NCBI GenBank assembly: GCA_021771715.1
Contig: JAETOO010000004.1
Span: forward strand, 1 to 64,000
From: Oscillospiraceae bacterium
GTDB lineage: Bacteria; Bacillota; Clostridia; Lachnospirales; Lachnospiraceae
Direction of reading: 5' to 3'
Length of the DNA: 64,000 nt
Position 1 is the first letter of the stretch, and every line of letters begins with the position of its first letter. Of this stretch, positions 35,466-44,484 are shown one piece after another. A program made the position numbers and the translations under genes. Under the pieces are notes generated by a model. It was not told where the DNA came from. It saw only the letters and a program-made list of their open reading frames with translations, and did not search any database.

Positions 35466-36101
35466 ATGAGAATACCTCTTCACTATCAGACAAGCGAATA
35501 TGACTGCGGACCTGTGTCTATGCTGAACGGGATCCGCTTTCTTTTTGACCGGGAGGAGATCCCCCCGGAGATCGTTAAATTCATTATGCTCTACTCTATG
35601 GACACGTTCAACGAGCATGGACAGCTCTGCAGGCACGGCACGTCCGCCGCGGCCATCCACTATATTTCCAACTGGCTGAACCACTTCGCCCAGACGAGGC
35701 GCTTTCCGCTGCACTGCACGTACTTCAGTGGCGAGGAGGTCGCACTCGTCCCCGGAGGGCCGATCTGGACCGCGCTCGAGCAGGGGGCCGCAGTCCTTCT
35801 GCGCGTCAGCCTTGAGGTCTGGCACTACGTCCTGCTGACCGGCGTCGACGGGGACCGCGTTCTGCTCTTTGACCCCTACTACGAGGAGGAGGACGACCCG
35901 GAATTTGACGAGGAATACCGCACCGACGAGATCCGCTTCCTCTACGACTGTCCCAAAAAGGCCAACCGCTCCGTCCTGGCCGAGCGCCTGAACCGCACGG
36001 CGATCGACTACTACCAGATGGGGGACGTCGCGGACCGCGAGGCCGTGATCCTCCGCCGCACCGAATCCGACAAACATGCCGCCGAGGAGTTAATTATATA
36101 A
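35466..36101 (+). CDS. C39-like cysteine peptidase domain protein (paralogue 1)
   Basis: 211-residue stand-alone papain-like protein. The catalytic Cys is in YDCGPVSMLN at about 14-23, the His in WHYVLLTG, and the Asp in LFDPYYE, the order and spacing of C39 peptidases that normally cut Gly-Gly leader peptides. There is no signal peptide, TM or ABC domain, so it is probably cytosolic. The C-terminus is acidic. The ATG at 35466 is chosen because the conserved block starts there and AAGGAAG lies upstream. A close paralogue is at 45857-46459. The substrate is unknown. Confidence 0.8.
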   Translation: MRIPLHYQTSEYDCGPVSMLNGIRFLFDREEIPPEIVKFIMLYSMDTFNEHGQLCRHGTSAAAIHYISNWLNHFAQTRRFPLHCTYFSGEEVALVPGGPIWTALEQGAAVLLRVSLEVWHYVLLTGVDGDRVLLFDPYYEEEDDPEFDEEYRTDEIRFLYDCPKKANRSVLAERLNRTAIDYYQMGDVADREAVILRRTESDKHAAEELII

Positions 36102-36158
36102 CTTCACAGCAGCGTCTCTTTCATGCACCGGCGTGCGCAGCTGCCGCCTCACCATCAC

Positions 36159-36458
36159 TCACGCCCAGAGCAGCAGCATAAGCAGCACCACCAGCCCCAG
36201 TCCCGCGATAAAGGCCAGCGCGATGAGCAGCCCGGCCTTCATCGCGCCGAAAATGTAGTAGCGGCGCTCGTCAGACGACATCATATCATAATCTTCCCAG
36301 GGCTGTCCGGCCCTCCGCCCGGCGTCCGCCTCCGGCGGCTGTGGCTGCCTGCTCTCCTTGGGAGGCTTCTGGAACTTCCACGCTGACCCCATATGCAGGT
36401 CACTCATATCCGCGATCGTCCGCCCGTCATCATCCTCATATTCTCTCTTTTTTCCCAT
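36159..36458 (-). CDS. Small protein with C-terminal membrane anchor
   Basis: 99-residue protein I do not recognise. It is hydrophilic at the start (acidic patch EYEDDDGR, Pro/Gln-rich middle) and ends in one TM (about 72-98). AAAGGATAAATGCAGG precedes the ATG. It sits downstream of the first C39-like gene but on the opposite strand. Coding is plausible from composition and the ribosome binding site. Confidence 0.6.
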   Translation of the reverse strand: MGKKREYEDDDGRTIADMSDLHMGSAWKFQKPPKESRQPQPPEADAGRRAGQPWEDYDMMSSDERRYYIFGAMKAGLLIALAFIAGLGLVVLLMLLLWA

Positions 36459-36693
36459 CCTGCATTTATCCTTTCGTTACGGTCCGGCCCTCGGCTAAAC
36501 TGTAACGTCCTTTCTGCTGCCGAAACCGGTTCCTACATTTCCAGTCTCTTCTCCATCCCCAAGCTCAGCCTTATCGTTCTGAAACTCAGCCTTCGGAAAT
36601 TCCGATATTCCTGCCCAGAAACGATCACAAAGCCGCCCGCTATCCGAATTATCCCCTCACCAGGGCCGCCTGCCCGCCCGCCCTAATACAGCG

Positions 36694-36732
36694 GGCGCCC
36701 CCGGGCAGCCCTGTGAACTGCCCGGAGGCGCC
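36694..36732 (-). terminator. Hairpin after the system-3 operon
   Basis: GGCGCCCCCGGGCAG (36694-36708) pairs with CTGCCCGGAGGCGCC (36718-36732), a 15-bp stem with one G-T pair, 22 bp after the dppF stop. No U-run follows on the minus strand. The remainder of the gap 36459-36693 holds a lone CGGCTAAACTGTAAC fragment near 36492-36506, similar to the ends of the hairpin repeats at 7776 and 17777, and nothing else. Confidence 0.5.
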
Positions 36733-36754
36733 TGCAAAACAGACCACGCTCTTA

Positions 36755-37912
36755 TCACTTGTCAAACAGGTGGCACACCACGTAGTGGCCCGGCTCCACC
36801 TCTCTCTGCACCGGCGCCTCCTTCTTGCAGCGCTCCGTGCAGTATTTGCACCGCGTGTGGAACTTACAGCCGGACGGCGGATTGGCCGGGGACGGAATCG
36901 AGCCCTCGAGCACGATCCGGTTCATCTTCGCCTTGGGATCCGGGATCGGGATCGCGGAGAACAGTGCCTTCGTGTACGGGTGCAGCGGATTGCGGAAGAT
37001 GTCCTCCGTCGCGCCGTACTCGACGAGATTGCCGAGGTACATGACGCCCACCGTATCCGAGATATGCTCGACGACCGAGAGGTCATGCGAGATAAACAGG
37101 TACGTCAGCGAATATTTCTCCTGCAGCTCCTTCAGCAGGTTGATAATCTGCGCCTGGATCGACACGTCCAGAGCCGACACCGGCTCGTCGCAGACGACGA
37201 ACTCCGGGTTCAGCGCCAGCGCACGCGCGATACAGATACGCTGCCGCTGTCCGCCTGAGAACTCGTGTGGGTAGCGGTCCTTGTGGAACGGCTGCAGTCC
37301 GCAGTTGTCCATCACCTGGTCAATGTACGCGTTGAACTCCGACTTCTGCACGAGGTTGTGCTCGCGCACCGCCTCGCCGATGATCTCGCCGACCGGAAGC
37401 CGCGGCGACAGGCTGGAGAACGGGTCCTGGAAGATGATCTGCATCTTCGTGCGCATCGAGCGCATCTCCTTCGGCGAGAGGTCGTACACCTCCTGGCCGT
37501 TGAAGAGCACCTGTCCTCCCGTCTTCTCGCCGGAGAGGCGCAGGATCGTCCGCCCGGTCGTCGTCTTGCCGCAGCCCGACTCGCCCACGAGGCCCATCGT
37601 CGTGCCGCGCTTGAGGTTGAAGGTCACGCCGTCAACCGCCTTGACCTGGCCGACCACGTGCGACATCATGCCGCCCTTGATCGGAAAATACTTTTTCAGA
37701 TTTTTCACCATCAGAATATACTGCGGGTCATACACCAGCGGCTCGTTCGGGTCCGAGGAAGCCATAACAGGAGCCGTGCCGGTCCCGCCTGCGGGCTGCA
37801 GGCCCTTTTTCAGCCGCTCTTCCCGCTTTTCTGTTTGATACTTCAGCTCTTCCGGCGTTGATGCGCCATGCGCGCGCCCGACGCCGTCAGCGATTCCTTT
37901 GTTCACTCCCAT
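36755..37912 (-). CDS. Oligopeptide/dipeptide ABC transporter ATPase DppF type, N-terminally extended (system 3)
   Basis: 385-residue ATPase with Walker A GESGCGKTT, Q-loop FQDPFSSLSPR, signature FSGGQRQRI, Walker [13 protein letters not shown]-loop ISHDLSVV and a C-terminal Cys region GCKFHTRCKYCTERC. About 65 residues precede the ATPase core, much longer than in systems 1 and 2. The start ATG at 37912 overlaps the dppD stop by one base (TGATG); a GTG at 37915 is the alternative. Last gene of the system-3 operon. Confidence 0.9.
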   Translation of the reverse strand: MGVNKGIADGVGRAHGASTPEELKYQTEKREERLKKGLQPAGGTGTAPVMASSDPNEPLVYDPQYILMVKNLKKYFPIKGGMMSHVVGQVKAVDGVTFNLKRGTTMGLVGESGCGKTTTGRTILRLSGEKTGGQVLFNGQEVYDLSPKEMRSMRTKMQIIFQDPFSSLSPRLPVGEIIGEAVREHNLVQKSEFNAYIDQVMDNCGLQPFHKDRYPHEFSGGQRQRICIARALALNPEFVVCDEPVSALDVSIQAQIINLLKELQEKYSLTYLFISHDLSVVEHISDTVGVMYLGNLVEYGATEDIFRNPLHPYTKALFSAIPIPDPKAKMNRIVLEGSIPSPANPPSGCKFHTRCKYCTERCKKEAPVQREVEPGHYVVCHLFDK

Positions 37913-39066
37913 CACGCTCCTCCTTTCTTCGCCTCATCATAGTAGCGGTAGCAGCTCACCTTGTGCGTCTCCGACAGACTCACCTCACACGGGTAAGCGC
38001 CGCTGCACCCGCTCACGCACATCTCGCAGCGATCCTTGAAATAGCAGTAGTCCGGCATGTTGATCGGGTTCGGCACCTTGCCCGGGATCGAGTAGAGCTT
38101 GTCGACCTGCTTGCCGACGACCGGCTTCGACGCCATCAGTCCGATCGTGTACGGATGCGCCGGGTGATAGAAGATATCCTCCGCCGTCCCCTTCTCCACG
38201 ATCCGGCCCGCGTACATGACGACGACATAGTCCGCCATCTCCGCGATCACGCCGAGGTCATGTGTGATAAACATAATCGAGGAATTGATCTTATCCTTCA
38301 GGCTGCGCAGGATATCGAGCACCTGCGCCTGGATCGTCACGTCGAGTGCCGTGGTCGGCTCATCCGCAATGATGATCTTCGGGTTGCAGGCAAGCGCCAT
38401 CGCGATCACGACTCTCTGACGCATACCGCCCGAGAGCTCGTGCGGGAACATCTGGTACACGCCCTCGCTGTTTGCGATTCCGACCAGCTCGAGCAGCTCG
38501 ATCGTCCGCGCCTTGACCTCCTCCTTGCTCTTTCCCTCGCCGTTGTGCAGGCTGATGACCTCATCCACCTGATCTCCGATCCGGAAGACCGGGTTCAGGG
38601 ACGTCATCGGCTCCTGGAAAATCATGGATACGTAGTTACCGCGCAGATGCTGCATCTCCTTGTCCGGCATCTTCGCGACATTCACGGCCTTGTCGCCGAG
38701 GTTCAGACGAATCTCCCCCTCCACGATCTGGCCCTGCGGCCGCTGCAGCAGCTGCATCAGGGACAGGCTCGTCACGGACTTGCCGCAGCCGGACTCGCCC
38801 ACGACGCCGACCGTCTTTCCGATCGGCACCTCAAACGTGACGCCGTCCACACTCTTTACCGTACCTGCATCCGTAAAGAAATACGTGTGCAGGTTGTCAA
38901 ACTCCACCGCGTTGTTCGGATCGTGCATCGTGGTCAGATACTCACTCTCCGGCACGTTCTTGCGCTTGCGCGTTTTTTCCATCGCGCTCGTGATCTTGCG
39001 GTTTTCCTTCGAAATCCGCCGGGACTCTCTGGCAGAGAGGTAGCCCTCCGGTTTATTTTTTGCCAT
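37912..39066 (-). CDS. Oligopeptide/dipeptide ABC transporter ATPase DppD type, N-terminally extended (system 3)
   Basis: 384-residue ATPase with Walker [11 protein letters not shown]-loop FQEPMTSLNPV, signature LSGGMRQRV, Walker B IIADEPTTALD, H-loop ITHDLG and a Cys-containing end CYFKDRCEMCVSGC. A charged extension of about 55 residues, rich in Arg and Lys (ARESRRISKENRK), precedes the core. It overlaps the F-type ATPase by one base and is 16 bp after dppC. Both ATPases of this operon carry such extensions, which suggests they act together. Confidence 0.9.
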   Translation of the reverse strand: MAKNKPEGYLSARESRRISKENRKITSAMEKTRKRKNVPESEYLTTMHDPNNAVEFDNLHTYFFTDAGTVKSVDGVTFEVPIGKTVGVVGESGCGKSVTSLSLMQLLQRPQGQIVEGEIRLNLGDKAVNVAKMPDKEMQHLRGNYVSMIFQEPMTSLNPVFRIGDQVDEVISLHNGEGKSKEEVKARTIELLELVGIANSEGVYQMFPHELSGGMRQRVVIAMALACNPKIIIADEPTTALDVTIQAQVLDILRSLKDKINSSIMFITHDLGVIAEMADYVVVMYAGRIVEKGTAEDIFYHPAHPYTIGLMASKPVVGKQVDKLYSIPGKVPNPINMPDYCYFKDRCEMCVSGCSGAYPCEVSLSETHKVSCYRYYDEAKKGGA

Positions 39067-39082
39067 CTGTGCTCCTCCTCTC

Positions 39083-40624
39083 TTATCGCTTCATTCTCGG
39101 GTCAAACGCGTCGCGCAGACCGTCGCCTACAAAGTTAAACGCCAGCACGGTCAGCATCAGGCAGACGCCTGCCGGGATCCAGATGAACCAGTAATTCGTC
39201 AGCACGAACGAGTTGGACACGTCGTTGATGATATTTCCCCAGGAAGCGTACGGGAACTTTACGCCGAGTCCCAGGAAGGAAAGCGTCGACTCCGTGATGA
39301 TCGTGGAGCCAAGGCTCATCGTACTGATAACGATCAGCTGCGGAATGACATTCGGGATCAGGTGGCGGAAAATACGCCTCGACACACGGATTCCGCATGC
39401 CTCCGTCGCGGTCATGAACTCCTGCTCGCGCAGGGAGAGGATCTGGCCTCTGACCATACGCGCGGTGCCCGGCCATCCCAGCACACCGAGGATCAGCATC
39501 AGGTAGAAGATACGGATCTTCGGCTCAACGCGCATGCCGTCCATCGCCGCGCCCAGGATGATGATGACCGGCGTCGACGGGATGCAGTAGAAAATATCCA
39601 CAATACGCATCACCAGGTTGTCGATCCAGCCGCCGAAATATCCGGCCACGCCGCCCAGGACGACGCCCAGCACCGTCGAGATAATCACGACGATAAAGCC
39701 AACCATCAGGGAAATCCGGCCGCCGTACATCAGACGGGTCAGCATGTCCATGCCGTTCCGGTCTGTGCCGAGCCAGTGTGTCTTCGACGGGAAGGAATAC
39801 GTGTCAAATACCTGCGTGGAGACCTCCTGCTTAACCGACCAGATCTTGGTCGCCGGATCGTAGACCAGCGTGTACTCCGCCGTCTCGCCCTCCGGGTCTG
39901 TGAACGTGAAGGCTTCCTCGCCGGTAGCCAGATGCTCGATCAGCGCCTCGCGGAACTCGTTGCTGATCACCGTGCCGCTCGTCTTGGACTGCACGATGTA
40001 CCGGCTGCAGACCGCATAGGACTCGCCGCCCTTTGTGATCATGCCGAGCTCATCCGCCTCATACTCCTCGCCGTCCACCGTAAACGCACCGCCGCCGCCG
40101 ATATAAGCCAGCAGCGCCTGGTACTGGAAGTCCGGCGTGAATTTCACGCTGCTGTCCTCCGCGCTCACGATATCGAGGTACGCCGCGCCGATCGCAGTGT
40201 CGCCGTCCTTGATGGAGTACAGACCTTCCCCTTCCTTCACGACATCGTACGTCTTGCCCTTCGCCTCGATCGTCGGCTTGTCCTGCTGAATCGCAAGCAC
40301 GGTCATCGCCTGCTGGACTGCGCCGTACTCCTCGGTCAGCTCGAGATAGCGGTACTCCGTGTTCTCCGTGACTCCGACGTACTCTTTGTTGATGTAATCT
40401 CTGCGGTAAAATACCTCATCCTCCCTGTAAGGGGAAACCAGACCTCCGATGAAGGAGAAAATAAACATGATAATCAGGATTACCATACCGGTAACCGCCA
40501 GGCGGTTGCGGAAAAAGCGCTTCGCCACCATCGCGCCGGGGGATAATACCTTGACGCGGCGATCATCATTTAAGGAATATTGTTCCTCGCCATTCTGATT
40601 TACATTCTTGTTTTCGTCAGACAT
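39083..40624 (-). CDS. Dipeptide ABC transporter permease DppC type with large extracytoplasmic insert (system 3)
   Basis: 513-residue permease, about 200 residues longer than the usual 290-310. TM1 is at about 43-63. A hydrophilic insert of about 215 residues (65-280) follows, and then the normal core from HWLGTDRNGMD (about 283-293), with five TMs and the EAA loop (TEACGIRVSRRIFRHLIPN). The insert sits where the extracytoplasmic loop 1 begins, so it would face outward. I do not recognise its fold. The core ends DAFDPRMKR. The binding protein of the same operon is also oversized. Confidence 0.88.
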   Translation of the reverse strand: MSDENKNVNQNGEEQYSLNDDRRVKVLSPGAMVAKRFFRNRLAVTGMVILIIMFIFSFIGGLVSPYREDEVFYRRDYINKEYVGVTENTEYRYLELTEEYGAVQQAMTVLAIQQDKPTIEAKGKTYDVVKEGEGLYSIKDGDTAIGAAYLDIVSAEDSSVKFTPDFQYQALLAYIGGGGAFTVDGEEYEADELGMITKGGESYAVCSRYIVQSKTSGTVISNEFREALIEHLATGEEAFTFTDPEGETAEYTLVYDPATKIWSVKQEVSTQVFDTYSFPSKTHWLGTDRNGMDMLTRLMYGGRISLMVGFIVVIISTVLGVVLGGVAGYFGGWIDNLVMRIVDIFYCIPSTPVIIILGAAMDGMRVEPKIRIFYLMLILGVLGWPGTARMVRGQILSLREQEFMTATEACGIRVSRRIFRHLIPNVIPQLIVISTMSLGSTIITESTLSFLGLGVKFPYASWGNIINDVSNSFVLTNYWFIWIPAGVCLMLTVLAFNFVGDGLRDAFDPRMKR

Positions 40625-40639
40625 TGTTCTCCCCCTTTC

Positions 40640-41626
40640 TTATGAGATGCGCACGCGCGGGTCAACCACTGCGTACAATATGTCAGCCAACAGGTTGCTC
40701 GCCAGTGTCAAAATCGCGATAAACGTCATAAAAAACATGGAGAACGGGATGTCTCCTGCGATCATCGCCTGGTAGGAATTGTACCCGATGCCCGGGATCG
40801 CGAACAGCGTCTCCGTGATCAGCGCTCCGGAGAACAGTCCCGGAAGAGAGTTTCCGATGACCGTGACCAGCGGGATCAGGGTGTTGCGGAATGCATGGTG
40901 GTAGATGACCTTCCGCTCGCTCAGGCCCTTCGCGCGCGCGGTGCGGATATAGTCAGAGTTCAATTCCTCCAGCATGTTCGTTCTGGTGTAGCGCATCAGG
41001 GAGCCGACACTGATCACCACGAGCGTCGTGATCGGCAGAACCAGATGGTGCGCCTTGTCCAGGAACTGCCCCATCGAATCCAGCGTGTTATAATTACGCC
41101 CGATCAGGCCGACCAGGTCGAACCAGCCCAGCTTGACCGAGAAGACCAGCTTCAGCAGCGTCGCAAAGAAGAACGTCGGCAGTGAGATGCCTGCCAGCGC
41201 GAACACTGTGATCGCATAGTCTGCCTTGGAATACTGCTTCGTCGCCGCAATGATCCCCAGCGGGATTGCGATGATGATCTCGAGCACGAGCGAGATCGCC
41301 CCCATCACGAAGGACACGCCGATACATTTCTGGAACTGCTCTACAACCGGAACCGTGAATTTCCAGCTGTCACCGAAGTTCCCCTTGATCATCTCGACGA
41401 GCTGCATCAGATAGCCCGGGATGATCCCCCGGTCCAGATGGTACTGCGCATTCAGCTGATCCAGCCATTCCTGGTACGACTTCGCGCCAGGCTTCTGGCT
41501 GAGCTCCATCGCCATCCGCTCCACGTACGAAGACGGAAGGCAGCGCATCAGCGCGTAGATAATGAAACAGACGAAAAATAAGATGACTACCGACAGCAAA
41601 AGACGCTTGACAACATATTTACGCAC
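40640..41626 (-). CDS. Dipeptide ABC transporter permease DppB type (system 3)
   Basis: 328-residue permease with six TMs; N-terminus MRKYVVKRLLLSVVILFFVCFIIY (first TM) and an EAA-type loop AKGLSERKVIYHHAFRNTLIP. The first extracytoplasmic loop is modestly extended (about 45-95, QWELSQKPGAKSY-like region), as in several DppB proteins. Partner of the large DppC. It starts 179 bp after the binding-protein gene, with a hairpin between. Confidence 0.9.
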   Translation of the reverse strand: MRKYVVKRLLLSVVILFFVCFIIYALMRCLPSSYVERMAMELSQKPGAKSYQEWLDQLNAQYHLDRGIIPGYLMQLVEMIKGNFGDSWKFTVPVVEQFQKCIGVSFVMGAISLVLEIIIAIPLGIIAATKQYSKADYAITVFALAGISLPTFFFATLLKLVFSVKLGWFDLVGLIGRNYNTLDSMGQFLDKAHHLVLPITTLVVISVGSLMRYTRTNMLEELNSDYIRTARAKGLSERKVIYHHAFRNTLIPLVTVIGNSLPGLFSGALITETLFAIPGIGYNSYQAMIAGDIPFSMFFMTFIAILTLASNLLADILYAVVDPRVRIS

Positions 41627-41757
41627 GCAATTTCCTCCAATCCTTACATATTTTTATCCAGATGCAAAAACAGTTCTGCACATACGCGGATGTTCGTGGC
41701 CTTTTCCCGCGAGCAGCCGCTTATATGCAGAACCAAGTACCAACAGCATGTTCATAA

Positions 41758-41783
41758 AGGCGCGCCGCCGAAGCGGCGCACCT
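41758..41783 (-). terminator. Hairpin between binding-protein gene and dppB (system 3)
   Basis: AGGCGCGCCGC (41758-41768) pairs with GCGGCGCACCT (41773-41783), 10 of 11 pairs, over a short loop. It is placed as in other operons, right after the binding-protein gene, where it could cause partial termination or protect the upstream mRNA. Confidence 0.6.
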
Positions 41784-41805
41784 GATTTTGCAGGGTGTAA
41801 CTCGA

Positions 41806-44115
41806 TCAAGCGTTCTCGTTCAGCTCCAGAAGCTCGATGTCGTTGATCCAATCCCAGTAGGTCGTGATATCCGGTGTCAGCGTGGACACGTTTACACGCT
41901 CTGTGGAGTAGATCTCGCAGTTCTGACGCTGGTATACCGGAATCTCGCATGCCCAGTCTACGATGATGTCCAGGCACTCCTTGTAGAGAACCTTGCGGTA
42001 GGACTGGTCTGTGGACTGACGTGCCGCCATGATCAGCTCGTCAAGCTCCGGATCCTGGATGCTGTAATACTTGTTGCTTCCGCCCGGGTTTGCTCCGCCG
42101 TTTGCCACGTCAGAGTAGTAGATCTGGTACATATCCGGGTCAGCCGTCGCCTGCCATGCCATCGTCCACAGCTCTGCAGTACCTGCATCGAGGTTGTTGC
42201 CGATCGTCACGGTACCGTCGCTCAGGTCGGTGATGATGAGGTTGAAGCCGATCGTAGCGAGCGCATCCTTCGCCATAGAAACGATCATGAAGTTCGGGTG
42301 ATCGCCGATGCCGCTGCCCGGGATCATCATCTCGTACTCGAGGGAAGCGCCCTCCGGAGCTGCGGTCAGCTTGCCGTCCTCTACGGTGTAGCCGGCTGCC
42401 TCGAAGAAGCCAAGTGCTGCCTGAAGCGCTGCCGCATACTTCTCGTCCTCGGTCATGCCGTCGGTGTAGATCGGGTTGCCGTTTACATCTACAGAGAATG
42501 CTACCTGGTAGCCCTCATCCGTTACACGCGGAGCTGCCCACGAAGTATCGGAGATCGGGTAGTTGATAACATTCGCCCACTCGCCGTAGTAGGAATCCAT
42601 TGCCACGTCACGGTAAACGGAAAGCACCGTAGCGATTGCCTTACGGAGATTCTTGGAAGCGTCGGAGCTCATATCGCCGCCGACACTCACGTTCTTTGCG
42701 TTGATGCCGATGTAGCCGTAGCCGAGGTTCGCCACCGTCTTGATCGTGATCACATCGCCGTCGAAGTCCTCGCTTCCGCCGTTCAGCTCTGCCATCTCAG
42801 CGACAGCGTCCAGGCTGAAGGACGGCTCTGCGATATCCAGCGTGCCTGCGCCGACGCCGCTGATCTTATCTGCCTCCTGTACGTGCTGGAAGTTGATATA
42901 GTCAATCTTCGGCTGTCCCTTCCAGTAGGTCGGGTTCGCCTGTACCGTAGCAACGCCGTTCTCGAAGCTCACAAAGGTGAATGCGCCGTTGCCGATCGGT
43001 GCCGAGGTCTTTGCCTTCACGCCGGACAGATCGCCCTTCGGGAAGCCGAACTTGTTGTTGTCGTAGTCATACTCTGCAACATCGCCGTAGTAGTGCAGCG
43101 GGCAGAAGATGAAGCCGAGCTGATAGATCGCGGTCGCGTCGATCGACGTCGTCGTGATCGTCATCGTGTAGTCGCCAGTCTTCTTGATACCGGAGATGGA
43201 CGGAGCGGACTCGCCGGTCTCAATACCGATCGTGTACGCATTGTAATCCTCCATCAGGTCTGTGATCAGCGGGCCAGCCGTCTCGGTGGAGGACATCGTC
43301 AGATAATCTCCCTCGTACGCCTCAACCATCGCGTTGAAGAAATCGGTAACGGTCGCGCTCTCGTCAAGCGTGTAGCCCCAGTTCGCCGCACATGCAGCGA
43401 CGGAGTCGCCCTCTGCGTTGTAGCCTGCAGCGATCACGTAGTCTACGATCGACTGTGCGAACGCGTCGCCGGCCTGGTTCAGGTCTGCCCAGAATGCAGT
43501 CTGTGTCGCCTCATCCCAGTAGGTGAAGTCCGTGTTGTCCGGGCCTGCAGCGGTCAGGAGATTAAACAGGGTCTCCATACCGGTGCGGTATGCCTCCATA
43601 CCCTCGATCGGAAGTGCGAACAGCGTGCTGTTTCCGTCGTAGGTCGGATCGCAGTATACGTATGCGGAGAAGATTACATCGTCGATCGTGATCGGCTCGC
43701 CGTCCGACCAGATCAGGCCTTCCTTCAGGGTGAAGTTGTAGTCTACGGTGCCATCCTCGTTCTCGACGATGTCGCAGTCCGCGATTCCCTTGTAGGTGTA
43801 GTCCGTGCCGTTGTACGGGCGCGTCTCGCCCTCGATTCCCTTGAGGACAACAGAGCCCTCACGGTCGGAGACAAGCAGTCCCTCGAACAGCGTACGAACG
43901 ACGTCCTCGTCCGGCACTGCCGTGTAGAAGAACGGAGAGAACTTTCCGTCCATGCCGTCAGCAGCAACGACAAGCGTGTTCGCCTTCTTCTCCGTTGCCT
44001 CTGCGGCTGCCTCAGTAGCAGCCTCTGTGGTTTCCTCCGCTGCCACACCTGTGAGCTGACCGAACACCATGCCGGCAGTCAGGGCAAGCGCAAGAAATTT
44101 TTTCATGTTTTTCAT
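41806..44115 (-). CDS. Oversized peptide/nickel-type ABC substrate-binding protein (SBP_bac_5, system 3)
   Basis: 769 residues, over 200 more than usual for SBP_bac_5. The signal peptide (MKNMKKFLALALTAGMVFGQLTG, then AAEE) has no Cys, and a Thr/Glu/Ala-rich linker (about 26-45) follows. The core is recognised by DVVRTLFEGLL, FTLKEGLIWSDGEPITIDDV, IGNGAFTFVSF, NLRKAIATVLSVYRDVAM and a Trp-rich end. Extra sequence lies between the IDDV region and YTMTITT (about 145-290), where normal members have a short stretch. AAAAGGAGG precedes the ATG. First gene of system 3, after a 200-nt leader. Confidence 0.9.
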   Translation of the reverse strand: MKNMKKFLALALTAGMVFGQLTGVAAEETTEAATEAAAEATEKKANTLVVAADGMDGKFSPFFYTAVPDEDVVRTLFEGLLVSDREGSVVLKGIEGETRPYNGTDYTYKGIADCDIVENEDGTVDYNFTLKEGLIWSDGEPITIDDVIFSAYVYCDPTYDGNSTLFALPIEGMEAYRTGMETLFNLLTAAGPDNTDFTYWDEATQTAFWADLNQAGDAFAQSIVDYVIAAGYNAEGDSVAACAANWGYTLDESATVTDFFNAMVEAYEGDYLTMSSTETAGPLITDLMEDYNAYTIGIETGESAPSISGIKKTGDYTMTITTTSIDATAIYQLGFIFCPLHYYGDVAEYDYDNNKFGFPKGDLSGVKAKTSAPIGNGAFTFVSFENGVATVQANPTYWKGQPKIDYINFQHVQEADKISGVGAGTLDIAEPSFSLDAVAEMAELNGGSEDFDGDVITIKTVANLGYGYIGINAKNVSVGGDMSSDASKNLRKAIATVLSVYRDVAMDSYYGEWANVINYPISDTSWAAPRVTDEGYQVAFSVDVNGNPIYTDGMTEDEKYAAALQAALGFFEAAGYTVEDGKLTAAPEGASLEYEMMIPGSGIGDHPNFMIVSMAKDALATIGFNLIITDLSDGTVTIGNNLDAGTAELWTMAWQATADPDMYQIYYSDVANGGANPGGSNKYYSIQDPELDELIMAARQSTDQSYRKVLYKECLDIIVDWACEIPVYQRQNCEIYSTERVNVSTLTPDITTYWDWINDIELLELNENA

Positions 44116-44221
44116 ACAGATCCTCCTTTTTTGATTCCTGCAGCAGCTCTCTTCCAGTGTCCCGAACAGACACCGGCGCGGCCGCTGCGGCTGGCAGACT
44201 CAGCTCGTGATCGGCAGGGAA

Positions 44222-44271
44222 TTTATGTATGTTGTAAAACAACATACATAAAAGGGGGTATACCCCCTTTT
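44222..44271 (-). promoter_or_regulatory. Two adjacent perfect palindromes in the system-3 leader
   Basis: A 14-bp stem TTTATGTATGTTGT (44222-44235) with a 3-nt loop pairs with 44239-44252, and directly after comes a 22-bp perfect palindrome (44250-44271) of AAAAGGGGG-TATA-CCCCCTTTT form. Both lie in the untranslated leader. In RNA on the minus strand the second folds into a GC stem followed by U4, so it could be an attenuator; it could also be a DNA operator. Confidence 0.6.
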
Positions 44272-44327
44272 GCGTCTTTGCGGGACGCACATTCCGCTTC
44301 GCCACACAAACTCTTATCCTGAGTCTC

Positions 44328-44356
44328 ATTATAGCGAGTTTGTGTAGGCTTGTCAA
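44328..44356 (-). promoter_or_regulatory. Consensus promoter of the system-3 operon
   Basis: Minus strand TTGACA (plus 44351-44356), exactly 17 bp, TATAAT (plus 44328-44333). A perfect sigma-A promoter, implying strong expression unless the leader restricts it. Confidence 0.88.
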
Positions 44357-44484
44357 TTTTGAATCTCGCTCTTTTTACGTTTTCGGTCGGATTTTCGTGG
44401 AAAATACGGAAAGAAACGACAGTTTTTTCCGACACTTTCAAGCGGCAAAACTACAGCGCGGTACATGCAGAAATTTTCCTGTAT

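Noticed and set aside
41788-44322. An 844-residue open frame on the plus strand
   Set aside because: It is antisense to the system-3 binding protein, has no ribosome binding site and has a composition (Val/Arg/Cys-rich) typical of shadow frames.
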